Origin: Notospermus geniculatus
Taxonomy: Eukaryota > Nemertea > Pilidiophora > Heteronemertea > Lineidae
DNA length: 64,000 nt
Assembly: GCA_002633025.1 (NCBI GenBank)
Contig: NMRB01001305.1
Location: 120,997-184,996, forward strand
Direction: 5' to 3'
Below the pieces are notes generated by a model that worked only from the letters and a program-made list of their open reading frames with translations, was not told the DNA's origin and made no database searches. Positions 33,800 through 44,734 of this stretch are shown piece by piece (within the stretch, counting starts at the first letter, position 1; the number at the start of each line of letters is the position of its first letter). The position numbers and the translations under genes are program-made.

Positions 33800-34518
33800 A
33801 TGCTGAAGTAACATAGCTTCTTGCTTGTTCCTTGTTTGAAAATCTTCACACCTTCTGGATGCTGATTTTAATGTTTAGATTCAACAGCCTGAAGTGTACG
33901 TTTGTCGTCATAAAATCTGTAATGAAAAATAAATTAGGTCCTGAGGCATTGAGTGTTGGTTCACAATGGTACAGATAGTTAATGGTACTGATCATAAGTT
34001 ATCAGAAATGATCAAGAAAGATGAGAAGGGCTGGTTATCATTCATCATAAGGCAATAACCAGGACTCTAACGATGTGTTCTCCACCAAATCCGTTTTTTC
34101 ATCACCATAGCAATGCACATTCCTCTGTCATCGATGGCCATTCATAAGCGGATTGTCTTTCTTCATCAGACTGGTCCTGTCAGATTAATATGCTGATAAA
34201 AAAATGACTGGTCCTGTCAGATTAATTGATTGATGAAAAAGGTGGGTTTAGTAAACGCTGTACCAGAGATCAATGCTTACGTGAGGTCTAGGAAATGTCT
34301 TCTTTCACACCAGGGTGTTTTTGGTGACGTCTGAGAGGACAATTATCAGGGACTGATTTTGTTTTAGTTGTTGCGACTTTCTCAGAGGTGCAATTTCTCT
34401 GCAGCTGGTGCAAACTACGCCCCGGGCGGTACGGATCCTGATTCAACTTCTGCTCACACCACCACGTTCAAGCTCTCATCGCCAACCACGTCCTGTACGT
34501 CTGCCTCCAGAAACCCTG
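33800..34518. other. unremarkable stretch
   Basis: A two-copy ACTGGTCCTGTCAGATTAAT repeat occurs at about 34170-34225. No gene recognised. Confidence 0.4.
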
Positions 34519-34520
34519 AT

Positions 34521-34787
34521 AGCCTGTAGTGGTTATTACGTCCGCTTAACAAGCAGCAGATCCTGGGTTCGAATCCAACCCGAGTAGTATAGGATTAATC
34601 ATCCCTGGCTCTTCACGTCCGTCGCATGAGAAGTAAACCGTGGTGCCTTGTATACCTTTGCAAGGGCAAGTAAAAGACCCCATCCAAGTGAGGAATATGA
34701 GTAGCTTGAGATGACGTCTTCTGTACTCACCAGGCAATAATACATGTACTTTGGCTTCTGCCCTGATGGAAACACACAAATACAATT
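34521..34787 (+). mobile_element. tRNA-derived SINE (family S, copy 2, intact head)
   Basis: Head AGCCTGTAGTGGTTATTACG (A box) with a perfect B box GGTTCGAATCC at 34566-34576. Body shared with 18281-18515 and an ACACAAATACAAT tail. The B box and A box spacing fits an internal RNA polymerase III promoter. Confidence 0.9.
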
Positions 34788-35476
34788 CCACTTCAACTTT
34801 TCCCCTGACCATCACATTCAAGTTCTCATCGAAACCACGTCCTGTACCTTTTCCCCAGTCCCTGACCATGCCAGCACATTCAGGCCCTCAACGACATCCT
34901 CTATGTTGTCTTTGACGATCTTTGAACATCCCGTAGTCAGCCTGTCGTATCGTCTTGTTTCAATTTGCTGACAAGTAATAGGCTGCCAGCGCCGCCAGCA
35001 ACGACATCATCAAACCTCATTACGTTCGCACATTTGCATATATATTGCGTATAAGATATGATCTTCCTGCTCTTTGATGCTGCAGCCTTGTTTAGTAGAA
35101 GGTAGAGAGAAGCACACAGCCATTGGCTCTAGAGTCTCATTAAAACTTCATTATTACCCAAGATACCCTGTGTTTTCTCTTGTTGCCGTGCTCAGTTTGA
35201 ACTCATTGAAGTTCGTGTTTCAATTATTTGTCCTTGTGTCATTGGAGATGTGAAATATGCCGCAGTATTTGTTCCTCTTTTAGGATCATTTCATATTTTT
35301 TTGTACGGAATATAAACAAACACTTCTTTAAAAATATCACTTGGTAGAAGACTGCTTAAGACATCCCTTGGTTTGCTGAAGACCGCTTTAAAACATCACT
35401 TGGTACCAGGCCACCAATTTTGTCCAAGACTGCAGCTTTAAAACACCACTTGTCCAAGACTGCTTTAAAACATCAC
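34592..35476. repeat. tandem duplication, copy 1
   Basis: About 885 bp that recur at 36137-36990 with very few differences. It includes the SINE body, then GACATCCTCTATGTTGTC, TATATTGCGTATAAGATATG and TTTAAAAATATCACTTGG. Copy 1 has a short extra segment (gacatcatcaaacctc region) absent from copy 2. It ends at the insertion point of the element at 35477. Confidence 0.93.
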
Positions 35477-36134
35477 GGCCCGAACTTATAAAAGGTGTTT
35501 TTCGCCTGTCTAACTTGGACTTGTTTAAGCCTAAACATTTGTAAGACAACTGTTAGACAAGTCTACCAAAACACTGGTGTTTATCGGAATTTCGAACAAG
35601 GCAAAACGTGAGTCTAGCTAGTCAAGTCCAACAGGTGATTAAACATGGGTCGCCGATCACACTGCCTTTGTTGAGACGATTATATAATGAATTGTAAAGG
35701 GTCATACCTTAGATGACCTCATTTACATGGCATTCGTCATAATAGGCCTATTTGCTGTTGTGACTGGATGGATAGTACACCCTTACTCAAAAGTAAATGC
35801 CCACCTAATATTCCGGCATATTTCCTTGAATATTTTTCATAGCCACGTTTTCGTTTCATACAGGTAATCTAGGGCCACTAGGACACCTTTTAAGACCAAA
35901 AAACTTGAAATTATGAATGAATCACAAGCTTAGACAACTGCAAAACAAGCCCCCTGGCATGTTTTGCTATTCCTTTGTTATTTGGACACCGTTGTCTATC
36001 TTTGGACGGCAGTTTTAGACACGTCTGAGCTAGACATCCTTCTGTAATCGCAGTTTAAGCTAGACGACTGATTTAGACTTGTCTTGGCGAGTTAGACTTG
36101 TCTAAGAGATAGACATCCTTTATAAGTTCGGGCC
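35477..36134. mobile_element. 658-bp element with GGCCCGAACTTATAAA ends
   Basis: Terminal inverted repeats GGCCCGAACTTATAAAAGG (left) and CCTTTATAAGTTCGGGCC (right). Inside each end lie several copies of a GTCTA/TAGAC word (e.g. TAGACAAGTCTACC, TAGACTTGTCTAAG), a pattern of subterminal repeats often bound by transposases. No long ORF. The base after the right end is followed by a single n (36136), so a target duplication cannot be tested. Confidence 0.85.
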
Positions 36135-36136
36135 AN

Positions 36137-36990
36137 GGATTAATCACCCCTGGCTCTTCACGTCCGTCGTATGAGGAGTAAACCGTGGTGCCTTGTATAC
36201 CTTTGCAAGGGCAAGTAAAAGACCCCATCCAAGTGAGGAATATGAGTAGCTTGAGATGGCGTCTTCTGTACTCACCAGGCAATAATACTTTGGCTTCTGC
36301 CCTGATGGAAACACACCAATACAATACAATTCCACTTCAACTTTTCCCCTGACCATCACATTCAAGTTCTCATCGAAACCACGTCCTGTACCTTTTCCCA
36401 TGACCATGCCAGCACATTCAGGCCCTCAACGACATCCTCTCTGTTGTCTTTGACGATCTTTGAACAACCCGTAGTCAGCCTGTCGTATCGTCTTGTTTCA
36501 ATTTGCTGACAAGTAATAGGCTGCCAGCGCCGCCAGCAACCTCATTACGTCGACACATTTGCATATATATTGCGTATAAGATATGATCTTCCTGCTCTTT
36601 GATGCTGCAGCCTTGTTTAGTAGAAGGTAGAGAGAGGCACACAGCCATTGGCTCTAGAGTCTCATTAAAACTTCATTATTACCCAAGATACCCCGTGTTT
36701 TCTCTTGTTGCCGTGCTCAGTTTGAACTCATTGAAGTTCGTGTTTCAATTATTTGTCCTTGTGTCATTGGAGATGTGAAATATGCCGCAGTATTTGTTCC
36801 TCTTTTAAGGATCATTTCATATTTTTTTGTACGGAATAAGAATCACTTCTTTAAAAATATCACTTGGTAGAAGACTGCTTAAGACATCCCTTGGTTTGCT
36901 GAAGACCGCTTTAAAACATCACTTGGTACCAGGCCACCAATTTTGTCCAAGACTGCTTTAAAACACCACTGGTCCAAGACTGCTTTAAAA
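36137..36990. repeat. tandem duplication, copy 2
   Basis: Second copy of 34592-35476, starting at the base after a single n. The SINE head (tRNA-like part) is missing because the copy begins inside the SINE body. It continues beyond the end of copy 1 into the 25-27-bp repeat. Confidence 0.93.
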
Positions 36991-37160
36991 CATCACTTGT
37001 CCAAGACCTCTTTCAAAGATCACTTGTCCAAGAGTGCTTTCAAAGATCACTTGCCCCAAAGTGTTTAAAACAGCACCCATGAACCTTGATTGTCCAAGAC
37101 TGCTTTCAAAGATCACTTGTCCGAGAGTGTTTTAAAACATCATCCAAGAACCTTGATTGC
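36862..37160. repeat. degenerate 25-27-bp tandem repeat
   Basis: Units of TCCAAGACTGCTTTAAAACA + TCACTTG with variants (CTTTCAAAGATCACTTG). About ten units; the 5' part is also present in the duplication copy at about 35345-35476. Confidence 0.8.
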
Positions 37161-37164
37161 ATCA

Positions 37165-37980
37165 GAGTGGTTTTGGTCACGTGGTTCTATAGATAAAAGA
37201 ATGCGATGTGAAGTTAGCTCAAAGTAAGTGTAGCCAACCAATGGCTGATGTGATCACGTTGTAATCATATAGCCATCCCAGCGTGTTTTGGATCAACCAG
37301 TACCCGGCTCTATGTCACCAGATACTAGCAGCTTCTCTAAAAGCGGATGAGAGTCCCTGGTGAGAGGAGATGGCATGTGTCATCAGACACCAGGACATCA
37401 GGTGAGTTCTGAATCAATAACGGGAGAGAAAGGGGGAGGGTGGCTATTGTATCTCACTCTTACAGTCACTGAGAGTAAATGTTTGCTTGGACCAATGTCT
37501 TCTACGTACAGGGGTCCTCAAATACCGGTAGTGTCTTCAACATATCATTCTTTGTAGAGCACTTGTCCCTCACCACTCAGCTAAGAAGGTCGCTTCGTAG
37601 ACAAGGAACCTTCTGACAAGGGCTACAGAAGGTGAAATATTCAATGAGTCGTGTCTCTCACGAGTGTTTGAAAAGGAATGAGGAATGTTTCTCCCGATAG
37701 GGCGGTGCGGGCGATGTAAATAAATGCTCTGCTAAAGTCGTTCCATATACAAAAATGAAATTCAGGTTTCCGTTTTATACCACGCCGACCTCTTGACCAC
37801 GTCAGCATATCATAATTATTGGTAATGTGACGGTATCCGCGCGTCATAAAATATCAACCAAAATAATACGGCAACTACCAAATTAATAAGGCAACTGCCA
37901 AAATAATTATATAACTGTATAATTATTGGTATTATTATATCGCCCAATCCAAAGAAGAAAGCACAAAAATTGACACACAA
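37165..37980. other. unremarkable stretch
   Basis: AT-rich TAATAAGGCAACTGCCAAA-type short repeat at about 37866-37905. No gene recognised. Confidence 0.4.
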
Positions 37981-37983
37981 AGT

Positions 37984-38053
37984 GGTAAATATCAAGAAGT
38001 CAACTTCCAGAACTTAGCACTAAGTTCTGGAAGTTGACTTCTTGATATTTACC
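37984..38053. repeat. perfect hairpin, 33-bp arms, 4-base loop
   Basis: GGTAAATATCAAGAAGTC continues through AACTTCCAGAACTTA (37984-38016), loop GCAC, then the exact inverse (38021-38053). All 33 pairs match with no bulge. No similar sequence was noticed elsewhere in the window. Confidence 0.95.
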
Positions 38054-38059
38054 TTATAT

Positions 38060-39000
38060 CGCCGTGCTTTTCGAAATCCCCGGCCCGTGTTTACGTTAGT
38101 TCTTCGCACGGCTACAGATGGCGCAGCCATTAAGTGACGTGGTTTTCGCGCCTCCAACAATGTGTGCCAATACAGAAATGACCGAAGAGTCAATGCATGC
38201 AGCGCAACTGTCGTCGGGCTACTGAACTAAAATGTAGTAGTGTGACCTCTCGCCGGGATTTTCGTACACACGGGTTTGACACGGGTCTGAAAAAACACGG
38301 GTATTTTCAACAAGTGTAAACTTAGCATGTAATTCTGCCCAACGTCAGAAGACATCAAATTGGGAAGAAAAAAATTGGATTCATGCTCTGTCGATGAAGA
38401 TGAAGATGCAAAGATAATTGTTCATTTGTCACAATACAAACCAAGAACGTTATGTCTTACAGTGGACATAAGAGTGGGATTGAAATCGAATACAACGTGG
38501 AAGGTTAATGCCCGTTCCATGAATGGTTCGCCAATCATAAGAGAACGGGTTGCATGTTTAGGGTTCATGCTTAAAACGTCCCCTCCACCATTTTTTAATC
38601 TTTTAATCAATTTGATTTCAGTTTTGATATCGGATACAGGATCATGCATCTTGACTACCATTAGTACCAAGGGTTGTGACATCGCTCCGCCCTCCGACTG
38701 CGCTCGCACAAACCCTTGACAATCTTCGCTGTGATGAGCTTTTTCCAACCGGATGTTCCTGTTTGTGGACTGACTCTCGCTGTTATTTTTTGTTTTTCAT
38801 CATAGACCGTTAACATTTGCAATAAACCTCAACATTTCTAAATACCACGTCAGTCTTTCTGTACACCTGCCTTCTCTGTTTTAGAAAGTTTTCGTTATTT
38901 TTGTTCAACAGCATAGTTCATGTGAGTGGTGGGTAAATCGCAATTGATAGAATGGCTGGACAATTTGTGACCAGATGCATGCATGCATGCATGCTGCATT
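38060..39000. other. unremarkable stretch; overlapping anonymous ORFs
   Basis: Overlapping open frames on both strands (38360-38719 + and 38422-38748 -) show no domain that I recognise. A short (GCAT)n run is at about 38975-38993. Confidence 0.4.
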
Positions 39001-39002
39001 CA

Positions 39003-39233
39003 ACTGTTAACGTTGCGTCATGAAATTCTTTCACTTGATTGACGTCATTTTAACTGTTGACGTTGCGTCATGAAATTCTTCCACTTGAATGACGTCATTT
39101 TAACTGTTGACGTTGCGTCAGGAAACTCTTCCACTTGAATGACGTCATTTTAACTGTTGACGTTGCGTCAGGAAACTCTTCCACTTGAATGACGTCATTT
39201 TAACTGTTGACGTTGCGTCATGAAATTCTTTCT
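39003..39233. repeat. 50-bp minisatellite with a CRE in each unit
   Basis: About 4.6 copies of AACTGTTGACGTTGCGTCA + TGAAATTCTTCCACTTGA + ATGACGTCATTTT. Each unit contains TGACGTCA. The GTTGACGTTGCGTCATGAAA word also occurs inside the family F element at 43932 (about 44019-44038), suggesting the minisatellite arose from such an element. Confidence 0.93.
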
Positions 39234-39717
39234 CTTGATCTTACTTTTCTTGCTGGTCGTCTTTTCACCTACCATGACAAGTGATTGACCATCAAGACCC
39301 CAATCCTTGATCGGATTCTGGTCTCTAAATGATGTTAGAAGATATGACAACGACATGCAACAATAAACCAATAGCTTAACAATGTGGTGAATGTGTTTTC
39401 TTCGTCTTACAATCATCAAGTAATAGATCCATGAGGGACCAGACCCTAAGGGTCACATCATGATGACGGTGAGAGAGACACATACCTGGATGATCACCTG
39501 AACAAACATCAAGGACCAAAATCAATATAACAACATGAGCGGCAAATATATTTTGTAGGTGAGATCAGTCCGCGGAGTAACCGTCTTATGGTTGATTGTT
39601 GATGATGGTGACTTGGATGGAGAGAAGAAAGGATGACATCACATCGTCACGGTTTCATTCCTAAGGTTGACGTGACAGAAGACTGGGCCTCGATTAGGCC
39701 TACTCTCTAGGCCTAAT

Positions 39718-39905
39718 TGCACTGATTGACAATGAGTTAGTCGAAAGCAGTCATTACTATACCGGTAGGAATATAATCCATTCATAGTCGAGATTAGTCA
39801 CAAGAATAGTTCATTCGATAATACCTTGATCTGGCTAAAAGTCGAATTGTCTACAAATTAGTAAAAGTAATGTCAGAAAGATTTCCGACTTGTGAGAAGT
39901 GTTGC
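39718..39905. mobile_element. dispersed family E element
   Basis: CACTGATTGACAATGAG, AGTCATTACTATACC, ATTCGATAATACCTTGATC, GCTAAAAGTCGAATTGTC, TTAGTAAAAGTAATGTCAG and TTCCGACTTGTGAGAAGTG occur in this order, as in 48168-48315 and in reverse order to 31490-31690. Confidence 0.75.
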
Positions 39906-39909
39906 TGCA

Positions 39910-41220
39910 TGAAGTAGGCCTAGTCATGAATAGATTTTGCAGGACCGATCTCTACCTTTGTCGTGCAATGTATGAATCAAGAGACAATAGCTGTACGAGT
40001 GTCAAAGACAGTCTTGTTCTAAAAGGTTGTTGTCATTTGCCGATTCTCATTCGATCCAACACCAGCCTGTCTTATCGTCTGTTGAGATCTCCATTCAGCT
40101 TTGAGGAAGTCAATGATGTTTGCTGGCTCACATTGACAAAACTCATTTACTTGCACTACAATCCTGATAAGAGAGATTGCCGTAGGTTGTGAGTGAAAGC
40201 TGGTAGGGTGAGCAGAAAACGGACACCAGGGATCACCGGGGATCTGTCGTCAACTGATACGGAGGCGATCAATACTTGTATATGAGATGGTCATATGTTT
40301 TGTCCGTCTCTCACCTGTCCTCCGTGATATCATCTGATTCACTGCTCTATAGGTATCAGTGCATTGGGAATGGTTGACGGGATGATAGGGCGGTCACTCT
40401 GTTTTCGTCGTGGTCTTGGACAGTTTGGCGGTCGAACGGGTGCGTCAGCCTGTTTTGTTTCTGGTTTCTGGCGTTCGACTACTTCTGCATGCACTTCTGC
40501 ATGCAGTTTTCTTGGTCATATCTGCCTGACACTACACTTTGGTTCACGTCGTCAACTTCCTGCCAACTGATTGTTGTCCAAGAATTTTTCAGACGTTGGT
40601 CACACTGTAATGTTACTGTTCACGGCTCGGAACTCTTTCACATCGGCGACTAATCCACGACATGAAGTCTTCCTGGCCACACCTACATCGAACTGTCATG
40701 AGAGCTTGGCTGAAAATCTTGTCATCTTCTGAGCAACTAAATATCCAAATTTACGGAAATCTACATATTCAACGTCAGGAATACGTTACCATCATAGGAA
40801 AGCAGCTTCTCCTGTAGGATTACACAGTTAATCTGTATGGATTATCCCTTTATTGTTCAGCGATCAGTCTTGGCCATCCTTTTATAAGAGTCACCTTGTC
40901 CTGCCCTGGTCACAGCTTGTAAACCCGGCAGCCCACCAAGCTGTCAATAGTACCTGACCTCTCTTCACAAAATGTCAAAGGTCTTGTACCTGATCTCAGG
41001 TTCACTTCCAAAGCGGCAAAATCAGCTAATTCCTACCATTTGTAACGTTATCCATCGATGCCAGAACAGCGTTATGGTACTCACAAACCTGTTTTTCTCT
41101 GTATGCTTGAAGCGTATCTCTCAGGATAACCTGAGATCTCTAATCTCCTTCCTTATTCGCTGATCCTAGAGGAGAAGTGTTTTTATCACCAAGCCTTGTA
41201 GTCTATATGATACCTCTGTC
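39910..41220. other. unremarkable stretch
   Basis: No gene or repeat recognised. Confidence 0.4.
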
Positions 41221-41677
41221 TACTGGCGAGTGTTTTTACTGATCCCCTCTCCTCGTGGAGTTCAACTTCTGAGTCAAACATTGGACGAGCTAAAATATAA
41301 CTGACCTTTTGACATTATGTTTTGATTTTGATCCATCATGAGCAGAAAAATCTGTTGATAAAAAAGAAAAAAAATCAAACATCAAAAAGATAGATGCCCC
41401 TGGAAATTTTGTGGTGGTATCATAAGGTCGATCCCAGCAAAATTAATCTCATCTTATCCCCAAGAAGGTTCTCCAAATCAGGTTGAAATCTGGTGATTTT
41501 TCGGCTGGAGGTTTTTGATGTCGGCACATTTTTGAACACGAGTGTAGGCTTACAACGCCAGTCCCAGTAGCAAGTAGGGTAGATTGAGTCAAAGTGTCCA
41601 CTCTCAATTCTGAACCCTTCGTCAAATGTCCAGGCATCCAATATTTTTTATGCATTATCTTTGCATGGCAACAACAC

Positions 41678-42055
41678 AATGAAGAACCCGCCGAACTACG
41701 CCACGACGTGGCGCTGTCACCGTAAGACCCGGAAGTCCTATTTTCTAACAGTATTTCCATTTATTTCTTGCCCCAAAATAAACCACTCTCTTTGGTTCAA
41801 TTTCTATTAAATTACACTGCCCTATTTCATGTTCAAAGTTGTCCGTATATCACTGCCACACTGGTCTGTTTCGTCAGAAATGCCACAGGATGCCAATATT
41901 GACAACGTCTTTGGGGAAAATTTGCACGGAAAATTGTGTAGAAAAATGTACACATGCTTTGACGGCGTGACGTCAACAGCGAGAAAAGTGACGTCAGTAC
42001 GTCATTCGGGTCTTATGGTTGCTGCGCCATCTGCAGTCATGCGGGTTCCCGATTG
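41678..42055. mobile_element. MITE family F, long copy, absent from block Z copy 2
   Basis: 378 bp with ends AATGAAGAACCCGCCG and ATGCGGGTTCCCGATT. Subterminal ACGTGGCGCTG / TGCGCCATCTGC and GTAAGACCCGGAAG / CGGGTCTTATGG words are mutual inverses. The paralogous site at about 53722 reads GCAACAACACACTTGTCACG without it, which marks a real insertion or precise loss after duplication. Confidence 0.9.
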
Positions 42056-43404
42056 TCACGTGATTCGTCGAATTCTACGTATATCATTCATTTCAATTCA
42101 CGAAAGTCATCGAAGCTGGGGACCTGAATTTGTCACATGAGACCATTTGAAATTAGATAGAAACTCCAAGGTTGATGAGAGTCAATACTTGCTGCTGTAT
42201 CTTACATGATTTGAATGCTGCACAAATATCTTTTTCCTTCATGAAATATAACTTACTTGATGCTTGGAGGAAGGAATAAGCTTCTTCCAAGCTTGATGAG
42301 AAAAAAACCAGTCCTGTTGGTGAAGACGTGACATTCATAAAACCTAGATATAATATTACTATACTCTCAGTAAACCTATCCCCAGGATACCAATACGTAC
42401 CACTTTTAGAAAATCTGAAATCAACAAGGGTTTAGACTTCTTATGATACACTTTATGAACTCACGGATGACTTTTGATATAAAATCCACAAAGGAATCAT
42501 AAACGACATTCTAGTTCCAAATTTCAGCTTGTACCTATCATGGATGGATGTTTTGGGGGAAAAGATCTTTTTTTCAAACAAAGACTGGTGCCATGTGTCG
42601 TGTGTAGCTTCGATAACTCTTTATTTCTAACACTTACTTTTGGCAGAAGAAGGGTCGACCAGTTTCCAAAAATTTCAGATACGTGGTAGGCCTAGCTATT
42701 GATGCAGATTGGCTATAAGAGGAATCGAATAAATTTTAAAATATTGACGTGGATACGTAACGATCAGAAACAGAAGGTCAAATAAATTGAGAAGAAAAAG
42801 AAGACTTTATACGAAAAGAGAATAAAGTGAGAGTTAATGAAAAATGAAATCAACCCTTATCTAATCTTGGTCTTGATTCCTTCATCATTTATTACCCTCA
42901 CTCCCTGACTGAGATCCTTGAGGTAGCCCTGATTTATGTCACCTATTCTATATTGATAGTCATAAGGTGTCAAGATCTGATGGAGAGCCATCATTAAATA
43001 CTTGTGGTTTGTCTGTTTACTTCCTTGTCTACATAAGATGATAATGAAATCAATCAATGCTCAGACTGTGCAAGTCTTATTTATTGCTGCAGAATGGGTT
43101 GGACGGTTGGGGCCGACACGGGGCATGGTTGAGGGTCGTTATGTCTCAGATTAATTTTGTAGCCTTAGTATCAGGATTGTAAACTGAGATTGTAATCGTA
43201 AAATTCACATGATGTTCCTCATCAGTTAGGGAGAGTTTTCCCGCATGAGTTGGCACTTATTGGCAGCTCAACCCTAAAAAACTAGGGGCATTGTTTGTGT
43301 CATTGGTCTAAGCGTAAAGGCCTCCATACTACACCGATTTCGAAAGTCGAAAGTTCATTACAATATTAATAGTACGGAGGTTTCGAAATTAAACGATAAA
43401 CGTA

Positions 43405-43537
43405 AACTTTGACGCCGTCGCCGGCCATTTGACGGCGAGTTCTTTGCAGTCACGCGATCATTGTGGCGTCAGTGAAGAACCTCTATATGGGGCATGGTGT
43501 CGTCATGGAAATGTGACGTCACGTGAAGAGCCTCTAT
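43405..43537. mobile_element. rearranged MITE family B piece
   Basis: GCCGGCCATTTGACGGCGAG, GTCAGTGAAGAACCTCTAT and GTCACGTGAAGAGCCTCTAT occur head-to-tail: two family B ends in close order. The paralogous copy is at 55080-55212. Confidence 0.7.
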
Positions 43538-43931
43538 CAGGACAGCTGACTTCTCACCCACAGAATATAACGTTCTCTCCACGACCTGTTTCAACATTCT
43601 CCGAAGCTCTATACAAAATTCAATCACTCGATTGGAAATAAGTTGGAGGGAATTGAATCAGCATAACTTGGTCTAAAATTGCCGGGTTTACATTTCCAAT
43701 TCTGGGGGTAATTTTATTTGATTGGACACATGATGCGTGGATTCTGCCGGCAGATGAGTGATTCAGTGACCTCACTATGTCAGATCAGGTACAGTCAGCA
43801 AATTATGTCGGCCTTGATTGCATTTAGGGAGATTTCATCGTTCGGAGGACTCTTCATTACACGAGAGAGTATCAGAAAAAAAAATCTGTGCATTTCAAGG
43901 ACAGCAATTGACTGCTTAAGGTGTATGATGC

Positions 43932-44304
43932 AATGAGGAACCCGCGTGCCGGAAATCCCGACAGGTCGGCGCTGCGAGCAGTGCGACCGAAACGACGTCA
44001 TTGACGTCGTTTTGAGTGTTGACGTTGCGTCATGAAAACATGAGCTGTACATTTTTGTACAGAAAAAATGAGATAAAGACGTTGCCGAAATCGTCATCTA
44101 TCTATTCATTTTAAGGAAAAAAGCATTGCAAAATTGCAGACATTTTCATCTGCTACAAGATGGTGTAAATTTTAATGCCAGGCGACAGAAACAAAAGGGT
44201 TATTTTCACGCCAGAAATAAATGGAAATAACGTTAGAAAAAAGAAACTTCGGTCGCAGCGCTCACAGCGCCACGTCGTGACGTTAGTTCCTCCGGTTCCT
44301 CATT
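43932..44304. mobile_element. MITE family F, long copy, absent from block Z copy 2
   Basis: 373 bp with ends AATGAGGAACCCGCG and CCGGTTCCTCATT. Subterminal GGCGCTGCGAGCAGTGC / GCAGCGCTCACAGCGCC words form an inverted repeat. Contains GTTGACGTTGCGTCATGAAA. The right end touches an N gap. The paralogous region near 55605 continues without it. Confidence 0.88.
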
Positions 44305-44341
44305 NNNNNNNNNNNNNNNNNNNNNNNNNNNNNNNNNNNNN
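44305..44341. other. assembly gap (37 N)
   Basis: Short gap at the left edge of the 52-bp minisatellite. Confidence 1.
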
Positions 44342-44678
44342 CCAAGCTGGTTACCAGCAAGATCTGGTGATCCAAAGAAGACCAAGAGCTGGCCCAAGCT
44401 GGTTACCAGCAGGATCTGGTGATCCAAATAAGACCAAGAGCTGGCCCAAGCTGGTTACCAGCAAGATCTGGTGATCCAAAGAAGACCAAGAGCTGGCCCA
44501 AGCTGGTTACCAGCAGGATCTGGTGATCCAAAGAAGACCAAGAGCTGGCCCAAGCTGGTTACCAGCAGGATCTGGTGATCCAAAGAAGACCAAGAGCTGG
44601 CCCAAGTTGGTTACCAGCAGGATCTGGTGATCTAAACAAGACCAAGAGCTGGCCCAAGCTGGTTACCAGCAGGATCTG
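44342..44678. repeat. 52-bp minisatellite, about 6.5 copies
   Basis: Unit CCAAGCTGGTTACCAGCAGG + ATCTGGTGATCCAAAGAAG + ACCAAGAGCTGGC. Begins at the gap and ends directly in half a family G MITE. The paralogous array is at 55640-56053. Confidence 0.96.
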
Positions 44679-44733
44679 AAAAGTTGTGGCTCAACCTGAG
44701 TTCAAGATAATCTTCGCTTGGTGCATACGGCCC
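44679..44733. mobile_element. half of a family G MITE
   Basis: AAAAGTTGTGGCTCAACC through GGTGCATACGGCCC is the right arm of the foldback element (compare 29267-29320). The left arm is missing; its place is taken by the 52-bp minisatellite. Confidence 0.9.
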
Positions 44734-44734
44734 A

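Noticed and set aside
38360-38748. Overlapping 119- and 108-codon frames on opposite strands
   Set aside because: No recognisable domain, no splice context, and both cannot be genes; left as anonymous.
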